Shown here one piece after another: positions 33,675-33,809 of a stretch of DNA of 33,809 nt. Within the stretch, counting starts at the first letter, position 1, and every line of letters starts with the position of its first letter. The position numbers and the translations under genes were made by a program. The stretch covers positions 1 through 33,809 of the forward strand of contig CAJQQZ010000083.1 in the NCBI GenBank assembly GCA_905480575.1, written 5' to 3'. The DNA comes from an uncultured Alphaproteobacteria bacterium. GTDB taxonomy: Bacteria; Pseudomonadota; Alphaproteobacteria; UBA7985; CAJQQZ01. Below the pieces are notes generated by a model. That model had not been told where the DNA came from, did no database searches, and was given only the letters and a program-made list of their open reading frames with translations.

Positions 33675-33809
33675 ATTAGTTCCGACTTAATCTGACATAG
33701 TAGTCCTTCCAGCTAGCTGGAAGGACTACGTTCGGCTCTTGAAGGAGCCAGCCGTTTCCGGTTTTGATGTAGGTGCAAACCAAAAACATCAAACAAAGGA
33801 AACTACGAT
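33672..33809 (+). repeat. Right copy of the 138-bp terminal inverted repeat
   Basis: This is the mirror of 4-141 with one mismatch; the 30-bp palindrome is at 33700-33729. The genomic edge begins TGAATTAG. Read outward it leads through AAAGGAAACTACG to an AT at the last bases, where an ATG may start outside the window. Both copies run outward, so two separate element copies in opposite orientation are implied, or one element joined to both ends. Confidence 0.85.

Noticed and set aside
1-33809. Linear replicon or phage with terminal inverted repeats
   Set aside because: The gene content is chromosomal housekeeping and catabolism with no replication, packaging or partition genes; repeat-bounded contig ends explain the symmetry more simply.

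Overview
The window looks like a chromosomal contig from a free-living, aerobic, probably marine alphaproteobacterium. Three things point there. The sulfite-reduction operon has a layout typical of that class (siroheme synthase-like gene, DUF2849, cysI, DUF934). A PCuAC/SCO copper pair for cytochrome oxidase is present. So is a GcvT-type dimethylglycine/sarcosine dehydrogenase. This is inference from gene content; no rRNA, tRNA, phage module or CRISPR array was seen. Both ends run into the same repeat in inverted orientation (138 bp, one mismatch), which looks like the end of an insertion sequence whose body lies outside the window.

Left part (0.2-12.9 kb): selO, a small lipoprotein, an L,D-transpeptidase lipoprotein, a flavin reductase-like gene, then ppiC and hisN on the minus strand. 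Next is a tight plus-strand run of yaaA, a glyoxalase-like VOC gene, a 2-hydroxychromene-2-carboxylate isomerase-like gene, a class V aminotransferase-fold PLP enzyme and a 913-residue DUF2339 membrane protein. Alanine dehydrogenase (ald) faces this run and ends at a good terminator.

Middle (13.1-24.7 kb): a long dimethylglycine/sarcosine dehydrogenase-like gene divergent from ald, a PaaI thioesterase, and a gene-poor kilobase holding a 44-residue secreted peptide and a frameshifted relic. Then come a meta-cleavage pair (extradiol dioxygenase plus MhpA-like hydroxylase, 4-bp overlap), a cytosolic-type gamma-glutamyltransferase, and an overlapping trio of acetoacetyl-CoA synthetase, AhpD-like peroxidase-related protein and an ECHDC3-type crotonase that lacks both catalytic glutamates.

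Right part (24.7-33.7 kb): an HxlR regulator divergent from a carboxymuconolactone decarboxylase-like gene, with two near-identical 19-bp operators between them; a PCuAC/SCO copper pair; and a seven-gene minus-strand sulfur operon. That operon reads cysG-like, DUF2849, cysI, DUF934, fpr, metZ, rhodanese. It would reduce sulfite to sulfide with electrons passed through Fpr and fix sulfide into homocysteine through MetZ. An Lrp/AsnC regulator is divergent from it, with a palindrome between. The last gene fragment is cut off by the right-hand repeat.

No single striking unknown system stands out. The most checkable novelties are the HxlR operator pair, the CysG-like protein with a half, degenerate methyltransferase domain, the ECHDC3-type operon, and the repeat-bounded ends.
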